Part shown: one piece after another, positions 38,201 to 45,438 of the stretch | How the letters are laid out: every line of letters begins with the position of its first letter | How positions within the stretch are numbered: the first letter of the stretch is position 1 | Assembly: GCA_020072805.1 (NCBI GenBank) | Contig: JAIQGC010000007.1 | Coordinates: 1-56,559 of the forward strand | Length of the DNA: 56,559 nt | Source: Terriglobia bacterium | Lineage (GTDB): Bacteria > Acidobacteriota > Terriglobia > Acidiferrales > UBA7541 | Direction: 5' to 3' | Notes under the pieces: generated by a model | Told to the model about the DNA's origin: nothing | What the model saw: the letters and a program-made list of their open reading frames with translations, nothing else | Databases searched by the model: none | Position numbers and translations under genes: made by a program

Positions 38201-38544
38201 AGCATGTCCACGCGGCTGGTCTCCCCGACGTGCAGCGTCACATTCGAGGTGACTGTGGTCTTGAAGCCGGCCTTCTCCGCCTTCACTTCATAGGTTCCCG
38301 GCGGCAGGTCGGTCAGACGAAAAAGTCCTTCGGCCCCGGTGACATCCGAGCGCGTGGCATTGGTGCCCAGGTTGCGCGCGGTCACGGTGGCGCCGGCCAC
38401 CGAGCCGCCGCTGGGATCCTGCACCGTGCCCACCAGCGTGCCGGTGGTCAACTGCGCGGCACTGGGTAGCGCGGAAAGAAGCAGCGCGAGAAACACCACA
38501 GCCAGGACGGACCCAAAACAGCGCGTGCGGCGAATCGTTATCAT
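35227..38544 (-). CDS. TonB-dependent receptor, acidobacterial CarboxypepD_reg type
   Basis: 1105 residues. Signal peptide (MITIRRTRCFGSVLAVVFLALLLSALPSAA), a carboxypeptidase-regulatory-like domain at ~32-110 (GTLVGTVQDPSGGSVAGATV ... PPGTYEVKAEKAGF), a plug domain (~120-270, ending at the NVATKSGTNDIHGSAWEF region), and an outer-membrane beta-barrel ending in LGLKFVW, with the terminal aromatic required for barrel insertion. Such proteins import or bind large or scarce nutrients. GGAGGGG precedes the ATG. It is divergent from paaX and upstream of the U32 pair. It may belong to the aromatic/amine uptake system, but the ligand is unknown. Confidence 0.92.
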   Translation of the reverse strand: MITIRRTRCFGSVLAVVFLALLLSALPSAAQLTTGTLVGTVQDPSGGSVAGATVTARNLGTNATRSDVTGAEGLFRLTDLPPGTYEVKAEKAGFKTTVTSNVTLHVGETSRVDMLLQVGLVEQKVQVDASAVTVNTEESRITHIVEQTQLEELPLIKRNIYQLPVLEPGTAPSRVSIPTYYNNSSYDLGFVTYGKRIRSTNFLLDGAPNSDNGLGGVPAIAPILDAVQEFQVSTSSLGREYGRNFGAVINVATKSGTNDIHGSAWEFHRNKAMNAGNFFDPVDPLTGEKHGSALIQNQFGGTLGGPVRKDKTFWFIAYEGFRERRGVTRKVQVETPQLRAWVHANLPGSVSDYLFQNFPGPDLVPGDPVYSQDIQFIGSPDYGTAVGQKTNSTTTDQYMLRLDNLFHDGNDRLFVRWSGHYPRTTGVGELTTIGGLGRMLRGFSRPLDGFIGSLAVGETHVFGHNLVNDFRFGWLRNRAFTDAYPENVPQFLLDDFTLGFGSDFFIPINMLDNQADFRDTVILNRGRHAFKFGGQWSKEFEHGAFDALGRGMYEFASLSDFVNGLPYLQAQQLDPTTGQSIVGSPNEYRNFRRTDFSWFVQDDWKFRKNLTLNLGLRHEIFGVIHEANGLQGGINLGAGATLLDQFANIPTFGQLGEMYKPYYKNFAPAIGLAWDPFGNGKFSVRGGFSMNYDRMHNDLLSEPARFSPPYSAFVVAIPPFGLGASIPYTLADVIKYPPTPNPGCAGGFIPQGLVGTTATPCLLFPYLIDPNLKTPYVEEWNLNIQYQLAPDWLVEVGYAGNQGHRLAFTNDPNRVAGGYQGVPFTRPDPYLGWASYLSTDTNSNYHGATFQIKKHFSHGYLLQASYTYGKSMDIQDDAFAGDFANAGTGYFGTLDANNRHLDYGRSSFDIRHRIALNAVWNIGKMSKRSAAVRAAFSEWQLNTIISYESGRPFTVYNDAFVPAADYNADGGGGTQATGYDRPNTPAFGNTIGCSTPKQFADGIFASTAVFPTPDPFTAPANGNLGRNTFCGPDYKEVDLSLSRNFAFKFFGEGGQIQFRAEAFNLTNRSNMFLPVSDLAGDPLSFGKSTQAFNPRELQLGLKFVW

Positions 38545-38683
38545 GTCACCCCTCCAGCAAACCCTTGGACGTATACGAAACTACGATCCCGGAACTGACG
38601 CTTTTCCCCGAGGCCCAGTGCCGGGTCAAGCTTGCCCGGCAAAACCACAAAGCGCGGTGGCGGCAGCCTTTCCCGGGCCCCGC

Positions 38684-38705
38684 CACAAATATTACAAACT
38701 TTGTG
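38684..38705. promoter_or_regulatory. candidate operator between TonB receptor gene and paaX
   Basis: CACAAA-N10-TTTGTG, a 6-base inverted repeat whose core AAATATTAC plus ACTTT-G/A-TGTG recurs upstream of iorA (47293-47311). It lies about 17-38 bases into the predicted receptor transcript and 140 bases upstream of paaX. A palindrome GTGTACAC (38705-38712) adjoins it. PaaX is the obvious candidate binder (inference). Confidence 0.45.
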
Positions 38706-38728
38706 TGTACACGTATTGTATTGCAACC

Positions 38729-38757
38729 GTATAATGACTCCGCCTATCGGTTGTCAA
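38729..38757 (-). promoter_or_regulatory. sigma70-like promoter of the TonB receptor gene
   Basis: Minus strand TTGACA (38752-38757), a spacer of exactly 17 and TTATAC (38729-38734). It is the only strong promoter seen in the 303-base paaX/receptor intergenic region. No clear promoter for paaX on the plus strand was identified, though a TATAAT is present at 38730-38735 without a matching -35. Confidence 0.7.
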
Positions 38758-38847
38758 GCTGTTTTTCTGGAGCCCCGCCCGGCGGCGCTCCACCACGGAG
38801 GAACGGACGCAGGCGGCTGCGCCGCGTTCCGTCGCGGAGGTGCAGGG

Positions 38848-39732
38848 ATGAAAGCGCGCAGAGCGATATTCGAAATTTATCTCGACTACATCCAGTATTA
38901 CGGCGGTTCCATCCGCGTGCGCAGCTTGCTGCGACTGTGCAAGGAACTGGGCTTTTCCGGCGTGGCCGTGCGCGCGGCCCTCTGCCGGCTTTCGCAGCAA
39001 GGCTGGCTGGACCGCACCCGCGAACAGAAGCAGAGTTTTTATTCTCTGACTCCGATGGGCAGGGATCGCGTGGAAGAAGCCGCGCCCCGAATCTTCACTC
39101 CGCTCACGGAAAAATGGGACGGCCAGTGGACCATCTTGACCTATTCCCTGCCGGAAAGACTGCGCGCGAAACGCGAGCGCCTGCGCCGGGAATTGATCTG
39201 GCTGGGCTATGGCCCGCTCACTCCGGCGACCTGGATCATTCCCAAACCCGCCGCCGAACTTACCACCAAGCATCTCCTCGACAGGGGCTTGGACAAAGGC
39301 GTCCATCTGTTCCGCGCACGGCACATCAACTCGCTGGCCAATGCCGAACTGGTGGAAAAGTGCTGGGACCTCTCCGCGGTGCAAAAACAGTACCGCTCCT
39401 TCATCGACCGCTGGAATCCTCAGTGGCGCTCCTACCAGCAGAAATTCAACAGCGGCAAACCCGTTCCGGACAATCTGTGCTTTTCCGGCAAGATGCGACT
39501 GTTGCACGAGTACGGCCGCTTCCTGTACCTCGATCCCCGCCTGCCCTGGGAGCTTCTGCCCAAGGACTGGCTGGCCGAGCCGGCCTGGCGGATCTTTCGC
39601 GACTGCTACCATTTGCTGGCGGAAGGCGCTTTGCGCTTTTTCGAAAGCGGTTATCAGGGCCCCGCTCGCACGGAGACGCAAAAGCGCGAGGGCCACGCGC
39701 GCGTGATGCAGGGACTCATGGAACTGGTTTGA
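38848..39732 (+). CDS. paaX: PaaX family transcriptional regulator
   Basis: 294 residues (E. coli PaaX 316). The N-terminal winged helix contains IFEIYLDYIQYYGGSIRVRS and LGFSGVAVRAALCRLSQQGWL; the C-terminal domain ends in the helical RDCYHLLAEGALRFF region. PaaX represses phenylacetate genes and is released by phenylacetyl-CoA. The start at 38848 is preceded by GGAGG. It is immediately followed by paaK, so it probably controls the paaK-crotonase unit and the divergent receptor. Confidence 0.93.
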   Translation: MKARRAIFEIYLDYIQYYGGSIRVRSLLRLCKELGFSGVAVRAALCRLSQQGWLDRTREQKQSFYSLTPMGRDRVEEAAPRIFTPLTEKWDGQWTILTYSLPERLRAKRERLRRELIWLGYGPLTPATWIIPKPAAELTTKHLLDRGLDKGVHLFRARHINSLANAELVEKCWDLSAVQKQYRSFIDRWNPQWRSYQQKFNSGKPVPDNLCFSGKMRLLHEYGRFLYLDPRLPWELLPKDWLAEPAWRIFRDCYHLLAEGALRFFESGYQGPARTETQKREGHARVMQGLMELV

Positions 39733-39814
39733 AGAAAACTCTTTGGCAGGGGAGCGGGATTTTGCAGCGGACCGGCAAGAACAACGGAAATCCAGGCAAG
39801 TCGGGAGAGCACCG

Positions 39815-41134
39815 ATGAATGCACAACCAGCCCGGACGAGCGAAGCGCCAAAACTCGAATCCCTTCCGCGGGAGCAACTGCGCAGCCTGCAACTGGCCAA
39901 GTTGCAGAATGTCTTGAAGCGCGTCGCGGCATCCGTCCCCTTCTACCGACGAAAATTCGAAGCCGCCGCGATTCGCGCGGACGAAATCCGCAGCCTGGAA
40001 CAGCTCCGGCAGCTTCCCTTCACCACCAAAGCCGACCTCTGGGAAAACTATCCCTTCGGCCTGCTAGCCACGCCATCCGAGGAAGTTTCGCGCGTGCATG
40101 CGTCCTCCGGCACCAAGGGAAAATTGACCCTGGCGGCCTATACCCGCAAAGATGTCACCCAATGGGGGGAATTGATGGCCCGCTGTCTGTCCGCGGCGGG
40201 CGCCAGGGCGGGCATGCGCGTCCTGAACGCCTATGGTTACGGATTGTTCACCGGCGGCCTGGGATTTCACTATGGCGCGGAGCATCTCGGCGCGACCGTC
40301 ATTCCCATTTCCGGCGGCAACACCGCCCGCCAGGTGCAATTGCTCGAAGACCTGCAGCCCGAAGTGCTCTGCTGCACTCCTTCCTTCGCGCTGACCATCG
40401 CGGAAGCCTGCGAACAATCCGGCTCCGGCAAACCGCTCAATCTGAAAATCGGCCTCTTCGGGGCGGAGCCGTGGACCGAATCCATGCGCGCGCAAATCGA
40501 AAAGCGCCTGGGCCTCTCGGCCTTTGACACCTATGGCCTGAGCGAAGTGGGCGGCCCGGGCGTGGCCCAGGAGTGCGCCGAAAAAACCGGCGGTCTGCAC
40601 GTCTGGGAAGATTTTTTTCTCCCCGAAGTGATTGACCCCAGAACTGGCGATCCTCTGCCTCCCGGCGAAGAAGGCGAACTGGTCCTGACCACGCTGGAAC
40701 GCGAAGCCATGCCGCTGGTTCGCTATCGCACCGGGGACATCACCACGCTCGATGCGCAAACCTGCGCCTGCGGACGAACCCATGCGCGCATTCGCCGCAT
40801 CCGCGGCCGCCGCGACGACATGCTGATCATCCGCGGGGTCAACGTCTATCCCTCGGAGATCGAATCCGTGCTGCTGAAGTTCGAGGAAGTTCTGCCGTTC
40901 TACGAACTCCATCTCGATCGCCCCAGGACGCTCGACCAGCTTACCGTCCGCGTGGAATGTGCCGGGCGGCACCTCGATGGCCAGGCCGCCGGCAGCGAAC
41001 TCGCGGGCAGGCTGCAATCGGCCATCGCCAGCCGCTGCGCCGTGCGCGTGGAAATCGAGCTTCTGGCCACCGGCACGCTGACCCGCAGCATCGGCAAAGC
41101 CTTGCGCATCGTGGACAAGCGGCCCAGGGAGTAA
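39815..41134 (+). CDS. paaK: phenylacetate-CoA ligase
   Basis: 439 residues, full PaaK length. It makes arylacetyl-CoA from the acid, CoA and ATP. Motifs: HASSGTKGKLTLA (P-loop variant of SSGTTGKPT), YGYGLFTGGLGFHYGAE, YGLSEVGGPGVAQEC, YRTGDIT and GRRDDMLIIRGVNVYPSEIE. The ATG at 39815 aligns with the family N-terminus. It follows paaX by 82 bases. No genes for ring epoxidation (paaABCDE) or benzoyl-CoA reduction are in the window, so the fate of the product is decided elsewhere. Confidence 0.95.
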   Translation: MNAQPARTSEAPKLESLPREQLRSLQLAKLQNVLKRVAASVPFYRRKFEAAAIRADEIRSLEQLRQLPFTTKADLWENYPFGLLATPSEEVSRVHASSGTKGKLTLAAYTRKDVTQWGELMARCLSAAGARAGMRVLNAYGYGLFTGGLGFHYGAEHLGATVIPISGGNTARQVQLLEDLQPEVLCCTPSFALTIAEACEQSGSGKPLNLKIGLFGAEPWTESMRAQIEKRLGLSAFDTYGLSEVGGPGVAQECAEKTGGLHVWEDFFLPEVIDPRTGDPLPPGEEGELVLTTLEREAMPLVRYRTGDITTLDAQTCACGRTHARIRRIRGRRDDMLIIRGVNVYPSEIESVLLKFEEVLPFYELHLDRPRTLDQLTVRVECAGRHLDGQAAGSELAGRLQSAIASRCAVRVEIELLATGTLTRSIGKALRIVDKRPRE

Positions 41135-41205
41135 GCGCGGGACCGGCGGAAGCCAAAACGTTTTGCAAAACCAAACTGCAATTATCCCAGGAGGAGACAC
41201 AGATC

Positions 41206-41967
41206 ATGCAACTGAAAACCATGCGCTACAGCGTGGAAGGTCCGGTGGCAAAAATTGAGTTCACCCGGCCGGAGGCCCTCAACGCCATGAACCGTCCGTG
41301 GTCGCAGGACTTCATGGATGCGACCACGGCCGTCGGCAAGGAAAAGAAAGTGAAAGTGGTGGTCATCTCCGGCGCCGGGCGGGCCTTCTGCAGCGGCATC
41401 GACCTGAAGACCCTTTCCACCGAGGGCTATCCCATGGGCTGGTTCCGGCTCTACGAGCGCTCCCTGCGCAATCTCGAGACCATGAGCAAAATCGTCATCT
41501 GCGCCATGCACCGCTACAGCATCGGCGGCGGCATGCAGGTGGCTCTCGCCAGCGACATCCGCATCGCCACGGAAAGCACCGAGTTTGCCCTGACCGCCGT
41601 CAAGGAGTGCCTGATTCCCGGCATGGGCACCTACCGCCTGGCCCGCTTCATCGGGCTGGGCCGCGCCAAGCGCATCATTCTCTCCGGCGAATACATCGGC
41701 GCCCGGGAAGCTCATGCCATGGGCCTGGTGGATTATCTGGTCCCGGACGCCGATTTCGAAAAGCGCGTGAAGGAGATTACCGACATCTACGTGCACACCC
41801 ACTCCGAAGGGCAGCGGCAGTCGAAGAAGCTTATGGACCAGTGCTTCGACCTCAAATGGCAGCCGTTCCTGAACAAATATTTGACTGCACAAAAGACCAC
41901 GCTCTCTTCCGCCGAACACAAGGAAGCCGCGAAGCATTACCGCGAGCAGGGACAGCACCGCTTCTGA
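41206..41967 (+). CDS. crotonase-family protein, probable acyl-CoA isomerase or hydrolase
   Basis: 253 residues with AGGAGGAG before the ATG. Fold motifs: RAFCSGIDLKTL and CAMHRYSIGGGMQVALASD. The Glu144 position of enoyl-CoA hydratase is Gln (GGGMQV) and the Glu164 position (FALTAVKECLIPG) is Ala, as in the other crotonase of the window. It probably does not act as a standard hydratase. It is in line with paaX-paaK and likely acts on an aryl-acyl-CoA. Confidence 0.85.
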   Translation: MQLKTMRYSVEGPVAKIEFTRPEALNAMNRPWSQDFMDATTAVGKEKKVKVVVISGAGRAFCSGIDLKTLSTEGYPMGWFRLYERSLRNLETMSKIVICAMHRYSIGGGMQVALASDIRIATESTEFALTAVKECLIPGMGTYRLARFIGLGRAKRIILSGEYIGAREAHAMGLVDYLVPDADFEKRVKEITDIYVHTHSEGQRQSKKLMDQCFDLKWQPFLNKYLTAQKTTLSSAEHKEAAKHYREQGQHRF

Positions 41968-42014
41968 AGAGGCGTTGTTTTTAAAGGAACAGTCAGCCGG
42001 ACCGCTCTGCGGAA

Positions 42015-42596
42015 TCAGGCGGAAATTTTCGCCGGGACGCAGAGCGCATCCGCCGGCGCCACTTCGAGCGCCAGCGCGTAACCCGCTTCCAGCGCGCGGA
42101 GATTGGTTGCTTCGGTCCCCTTGGGAACACGGGCCGCCACGGCCTGCCGCAGCGCTTCGATGGTGACCAAGCCGGAAATTTTTGCAATCACGCCCAGGCA
42201 AACCATGTTGGCCGCCACTTCCCTGCCCATCTTCTGCCGCGCCGTCTGCAAGATGGGCACGCTATGCACGCGGAAAGGTCCCGAAGGCGGATTGGTCACC
42301 CGCTTGGAATCGGCAATCAGCAGCCCCCCCGGTTTCAGTTTGCTGGAAAACGTATCGCAGGACTTCTGCGTCAGGCACAGCAGCAAATCCAGATGCGCGC
42401 AAATCGGATAATCAATCTCTGTATCGCTGATGATCAGGTCCGAACGGCAGCCTCCGCCGCGCGATTCCGGCCCATACGACTGCGTATAGGTGACGAATTT
42501 TCCGCCGTAAATCCCCGCGGCTTCCGCCAGAATCGCTCCGGCCAGCACCAGCCCCTGCCCGCCTTCTCCGCTCAACCGGACTTCGTAGCGTTCCAT
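42015..42596 (-). CDS. korC: 2-oxoacid:acceptor oxidoreductase, gamma subunit
   Basis: 193 residues with the gamma-subunit glycine motif RLSGEGGQGLVLAGAILAEAA and the SYGPESRGGGCRSDLI segment typical of KorC. In the complex, alpha, beta and gamma bind thiamine diphosphate and CoA and pass electrons to a ferredoxin domain. It is the last gene of a five-gene minus-strand unit. The true substrate (2-oxoglutarate or an aryl-2-oxoacid) cannot be read from the sequence. Confidence 0.88.
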   Translation of the reverse strand: MERYEVRLSGEGGQGLVLAGAILAEAAGIYGGKFVTYTQSYGPESRGGGCRSDLIISDTEIDYPICAHLDLLLCLTQKSCDTFSSKLKPGGLLIADSKRVTNPPSGPFRVHSVPILQTARQKMGREVAANMVCLGVIAKISGLVTIEALRQAVAARVPKGTEATNLRALEAGYALALEVAPADALCVPAKISA

Positions 42597-42623
42597 GTCG
42601 TCCTCACTCCCGGCAAAAAACGC

Positions 42624-43421
42624 CTAAGCGACGCTCTCCGCGTAGACCGCTCCATATTCCGGCCGCGGTTCGTGATGCAGAATGCCGGTAAGCATTTTTC
42701 CGCGCAGCCTCTCGGCCGGCAGCGCGGCAGCCGCTTCCACGTCCACCACGTTCTGCTTCTGCATCAGGATCTGGTCCGCGGGATTGCCCAGCTTGTTGAA
42801 GCGCCCGAAAAACTCCGGGCAATCGCTGGCCACTTCCAAAAACGAAAAACCCTTGTTCTCGATCGCCGCCACAATCAATTTTTCCAGCGCGCTCGGCTCA
42901 TACGTGATTCCCCGCGCCACGAAGCTCGCTCCCGCGGCCTCCGCCAGCTTGCAGGAATCGAACGGCGTCTCGTACTGCCCCTTGGGGCTGGTGGTGCTCA
43001 CTCGTCCGATCTGCGTGGTCGGAGCAAATTGCCCGCCGGTCATCCCGTAAATCTGGTTGTTCAGCAAAAGGCAGGTCAGTCCCACGTTGCGCCGCGCGGC
43101 ATGAATCAAATGATTGCCCCCGATGGACAGCCCGTCGCCGTCGCCGGTGATCACGATCACGGTCAGCTCCGGCCGCGCCAGCTTGATCCCCGTGGCAAAC
43201 GCAAGCGGCCGCCCGTGCGTCGTATGCAGCGTATTGAAATCCACGTAGCCCGCCAGGCGGCTGGAACAGCCGATCCCCGACACCACCACGATTTCGTCCT
43301 TGGTGAGTTTCAAGGAGTGAATCGCGCGCAGCAGCGCGCCCAGCACGATGCCGTGCCCGCAGCCGGGGCAGAGCATGTGCGGAAACATTTCCATGCGCAG
43401 ATACTCCCGGAAATCAAACAT
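42624..43421 (-). CDS. korB: 2-oxoacid:acceptor oxidoreductase, beta subunit
   Basis: 265 residues, thiamine-diphosphate-binding subunit. FPHMLCPGCGHGIV, SGIGCSSRLAGYVDF, and the TPP motif GDGDGLSIGGNH ... LLLNNQIYGMTGGQ are all clear. The start overlaps the end of the alpha gene by eight bases. Confidence 0.93.
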   Translation of the reverse strand: MFDFREYLRMEMFPHMLCPGCGHGIVLGALLRAIHSLKLTKDEIVVVSGIGCSSRLAGYVDFNTLHTTHGRPLAFATGIKLARPELTVIVITGDGDGLSIGGNHLIHAARRNVGLTCLLLNNQIYGMTGGQFAPTTQIGRVSTTSPKGQYETPFDSCKLAEAAGASFVARGITYEPSALEKLIVAAIENKGFSFLEVASDCPEFFGRFNKLGNPADQILMQKQNVVDVEAAAALPAERLRGKMLTGILHHEPRPEYGAVYAESVA

Positions 43422-44568
43422 GGCGCACTTCCTTTCCCTCGATCGCCAGCAGAATCTCCTCCGGGCTGATCGCTTCCCCGTCGGCTTTCAGGCAGCTCTC
43501 CACATCCTTGCTGCGGCCGATAACCCGCTGCACCTCTCCGCTCATCTGCCCCAGGTTCATTTCCGCCACGATTACCCGTGAAGCGCCTGCGCAGGCCGCG
43601 GCAAGTTCCTCTCCGGGAAAAGGCCACAGCGTGATGGGGCGAAACAGCCCGGCGCGGATTCCTTGTTTGCGGGCCTCGCGCACCGCCCGGCGGGCGGCCG
43701 CCGCGACGATGCCGTAGGCAAACACGATCACTTCCGCGTCCTCCGTATCGAGAAGCTCGTAGCGCATCAGCCCCTCGCGATTGCGCACCGTCTTTTCCTG
43801 CAACCGCCGGTTCGTCGCCGCCACCAGCTTGGGGTCCTGTGTCGGATACCCGCGGTCGTCGTGCGCCAACCCGGTCACGTGGTAGCGGTAACCGTCCCCG
43901 AACGGCGCCATCACCGGAACGCCATCCGCTCCCGGCGTAAACGCCGCGTGCTTCCCCGGCTCGCACGTGGGACGCGCGCGATTTTCCACGGGCAGGTTCG
44001 CCAGCCGGCGCATGTCCACCTTCTCGTACATGTGCGCCACCACTTCATCCATCAGCAGGATCACCGGCGTGCGCAAACGTTCCGACAAATTAAACGCCAG
44101 CACGGTCAGCTCGTAGACTTCTGCGGGCGTGCTCGGGCACAGCGCAATCGCCGGATGATCCCCGTGCGTCCCCCAGCGCGCCTGCATCACGTCTCCCTGC
44201 GCCGGCAGCGTGGGCAGCCCCGTGCTCGGTCCGCCGCGCATCACGTTCACAATCACGCAGGGCACTTCCGCGTAACACGCGTAGCCGATGTGCTCCTGCA
44301 TCAGCGAGAATCCCGGACCGCTCGTCGCCGTCATCCCCTTCACTCCGGCCAGCGACGCGCCAATCACCGCTCCCAGCGAGGCAATCTCATCCTCCATCTG
44401 AATGAATTTCCCCCCGGCGGGAGGAAGCAGACGGGCCATCACTTCCGCAATTTCCGACGACGGACTGATGGGGTAACCTGCGTAGAAGCGGCAGCCCGCG
44501 GCCAGCGCCGCGCGCGCGCAGGCCGCATTCCCCTGCAGCAATTGAACGGTTTTCGTTGCGGCTCCCAT
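43414..44568 (-). CDS. korA: 2-oxoacid:acceptor oxidoreductase, alpha subunit
   Basis: 384 residues from the ATG at 44566-44568 (MGAATKTVQLLQGNAACARA). Contains GCRFYAGYPISPSSEIAE, the EDEIASLGAVIGASLAGVKG segment and TSGPGFSLMQE, standard for the KorA/PorA pyrimidine domain, and a C-terminal FRPITLWPFPGEEL. It lies 11 bases after the iorB-korD fusion. Confidence 0.93.
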   Translation of the reverse strand: MGAATKTVQLLQGNAACARAALAAGCRFYAGYPISPSSEIAEVMARLLPPAGGKFIQMEDEIASLGAVIGASLAGVKGMTATSGPGFSLMQEHIGYACYAEVPCVIVNVMRGGPSTGLPTLPAQGDVMQARWGTHGDHPAIALCPSTPAEVYELTVLAFNLSERLRTPVILLMDEVVAHMYEKVDMRRLANLPVENRARPTCEPGKHAAFTPGADGVPVMAPFGDGYRYHVTGLAHDDRGYPTQDPKLVAATNRRLQEKTVRNREGLMRYELLDTEDAEVIVFAYGIVAAAARRAVREARKQGIRAGLFRPITLWPFPGEELAAACAGASRVIVAEMNLGQMSGEVQRVIGRSKDVESCLKADGEAISPEEILLAIEGKEVRHV

Positions 44569-44579
44569 TGCGCAGCTCC

Positions 44580-45428
44580 CTACTGAACGCGCACGGCCAG
44601 GTCCGGGCACATCCATTCGCACAGCATGCAGCGAATGCACGCCTCCGCCTTGACCACTTCCGCGCGGTTCCGCTCGTTCATCTTCAGGCACGCCTGCGGG
44701 CAGACCACCACGCAGATCTCGCAGCCCTTGCACCAGCTGTCGTGAATCGCAATCTCCGGCGCATCCAGGCAAGTCACGCTGCGGCTCATCTCGCATTTTT
44801 CCGAGGGCAGCGAATCCCTCATCGCCGCGAACTGCGCATTGCGCCCCGCCAAAAACGCTTTCTGGTTGCGCTCCACCGTCTTGGGCTTCACGCTGGCCGC
44901 AATCGCCCCCAGCCAGTCCTGCAACTCGAATTCGCACACGCTCGATAGCGCCCCCAGCAGCACCGTATTGCACATGCGGTGGTCGCCGATCTCCACCGCC
45001 AGCTCTTCCGCGTCAAACTGCCGCACGTCGCCAACCTGCCCGCGCAGCGCCTGCTCAATCCCCTGCGGGTAACGCGTCGGCGCGTCCATGCGGCGATCCT
45101 GGCAGGCCGCCGGAGGAATGCGCTTGCGCGAGTTCACAATGATCGTGCCGCCCGGCTTCACGTACTTGCTCCAGCGCAGCGCCTCAGCCGGCTCAAAGGC
45201 CAGCAGAACGTCACTCGTCCCCGGCTCGATCGTTGGCGAAAGCACCTGCGCGCCATAACGCACGTGGCTGTACACCACGCCGCCGCGCTTGGCCATCCCG
45301 TGCACTTCGCTTTTCTTCACCTGATAACCGCGGTTCATGCACACCACGCCCAGAATGTCGCTGGCCAGAATTACGCCCTGGCCGCCCACGCCCACGATCA
45401 GCACATTCTGCGTTCCGTTGGGTTCCAT
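44580..45428 (-). CDS. iorB: indolepyruvate oxidoreductase beta subunit fused to KorD-type ferredoxin
   Basis: 282 residues. Residues 1-~195 are IorB (NVLIVGVGGQGVILASDIL, EVHGMAKRGGVVYSHVRYG). The C-terminal ~70 residues form a two-[4Fe-4S] ferredoxin domain with Cys233, 236, 239, 243 and Cys264, 267, 270, 274 (WCKGCEICVVVCP, CIRCMLCEWMCPD). That domain resembles the separate KorD delta subunit of 2-oxoglutarate:ferredoxin oxidoreductase. No free korD is present in the operon. The second ATG (45428) is preferred because AAGG is seven bases away; an ATG at 45434 is possible. Confidence 0.9.
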   Translation of the reverse strand: MEPNGTQNVLIVGVGGQGVILASDILGVVCMNRGYQVKKSEVHGMAKRGGVVYSHVRYGAQVLSPTIEPGTSDVLLAFEPAEALRWSKYVKPGGTIIVNSRKRIPPAACQDRRMDAPTRYPQGIEQALRGQVGDVRQFDAEELAVEIGDHRMCNTVLLGALSSVCEFELQDWLGAIAASVKPKTVERNQKAFLAGRNAQFAAMRDSLPSEKCEMSRSVTCLDAPEIAIHDSWCKGCEICVVVCPQACLKMNERNRAEVVKAEACIRCMLCEWMCPDLAVRVQ

Positions 45429-45438
45429 GCTCATGCCT

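Noticed and set aside
42015-45428. Complete anaerobic phenylacetate pathway (pad genes)
   Set aside because: Only oxidoreductase subunits of general type are present; no PadBCD molybdoenzyme or NADH-dehydrogenase-like PadH was seen.
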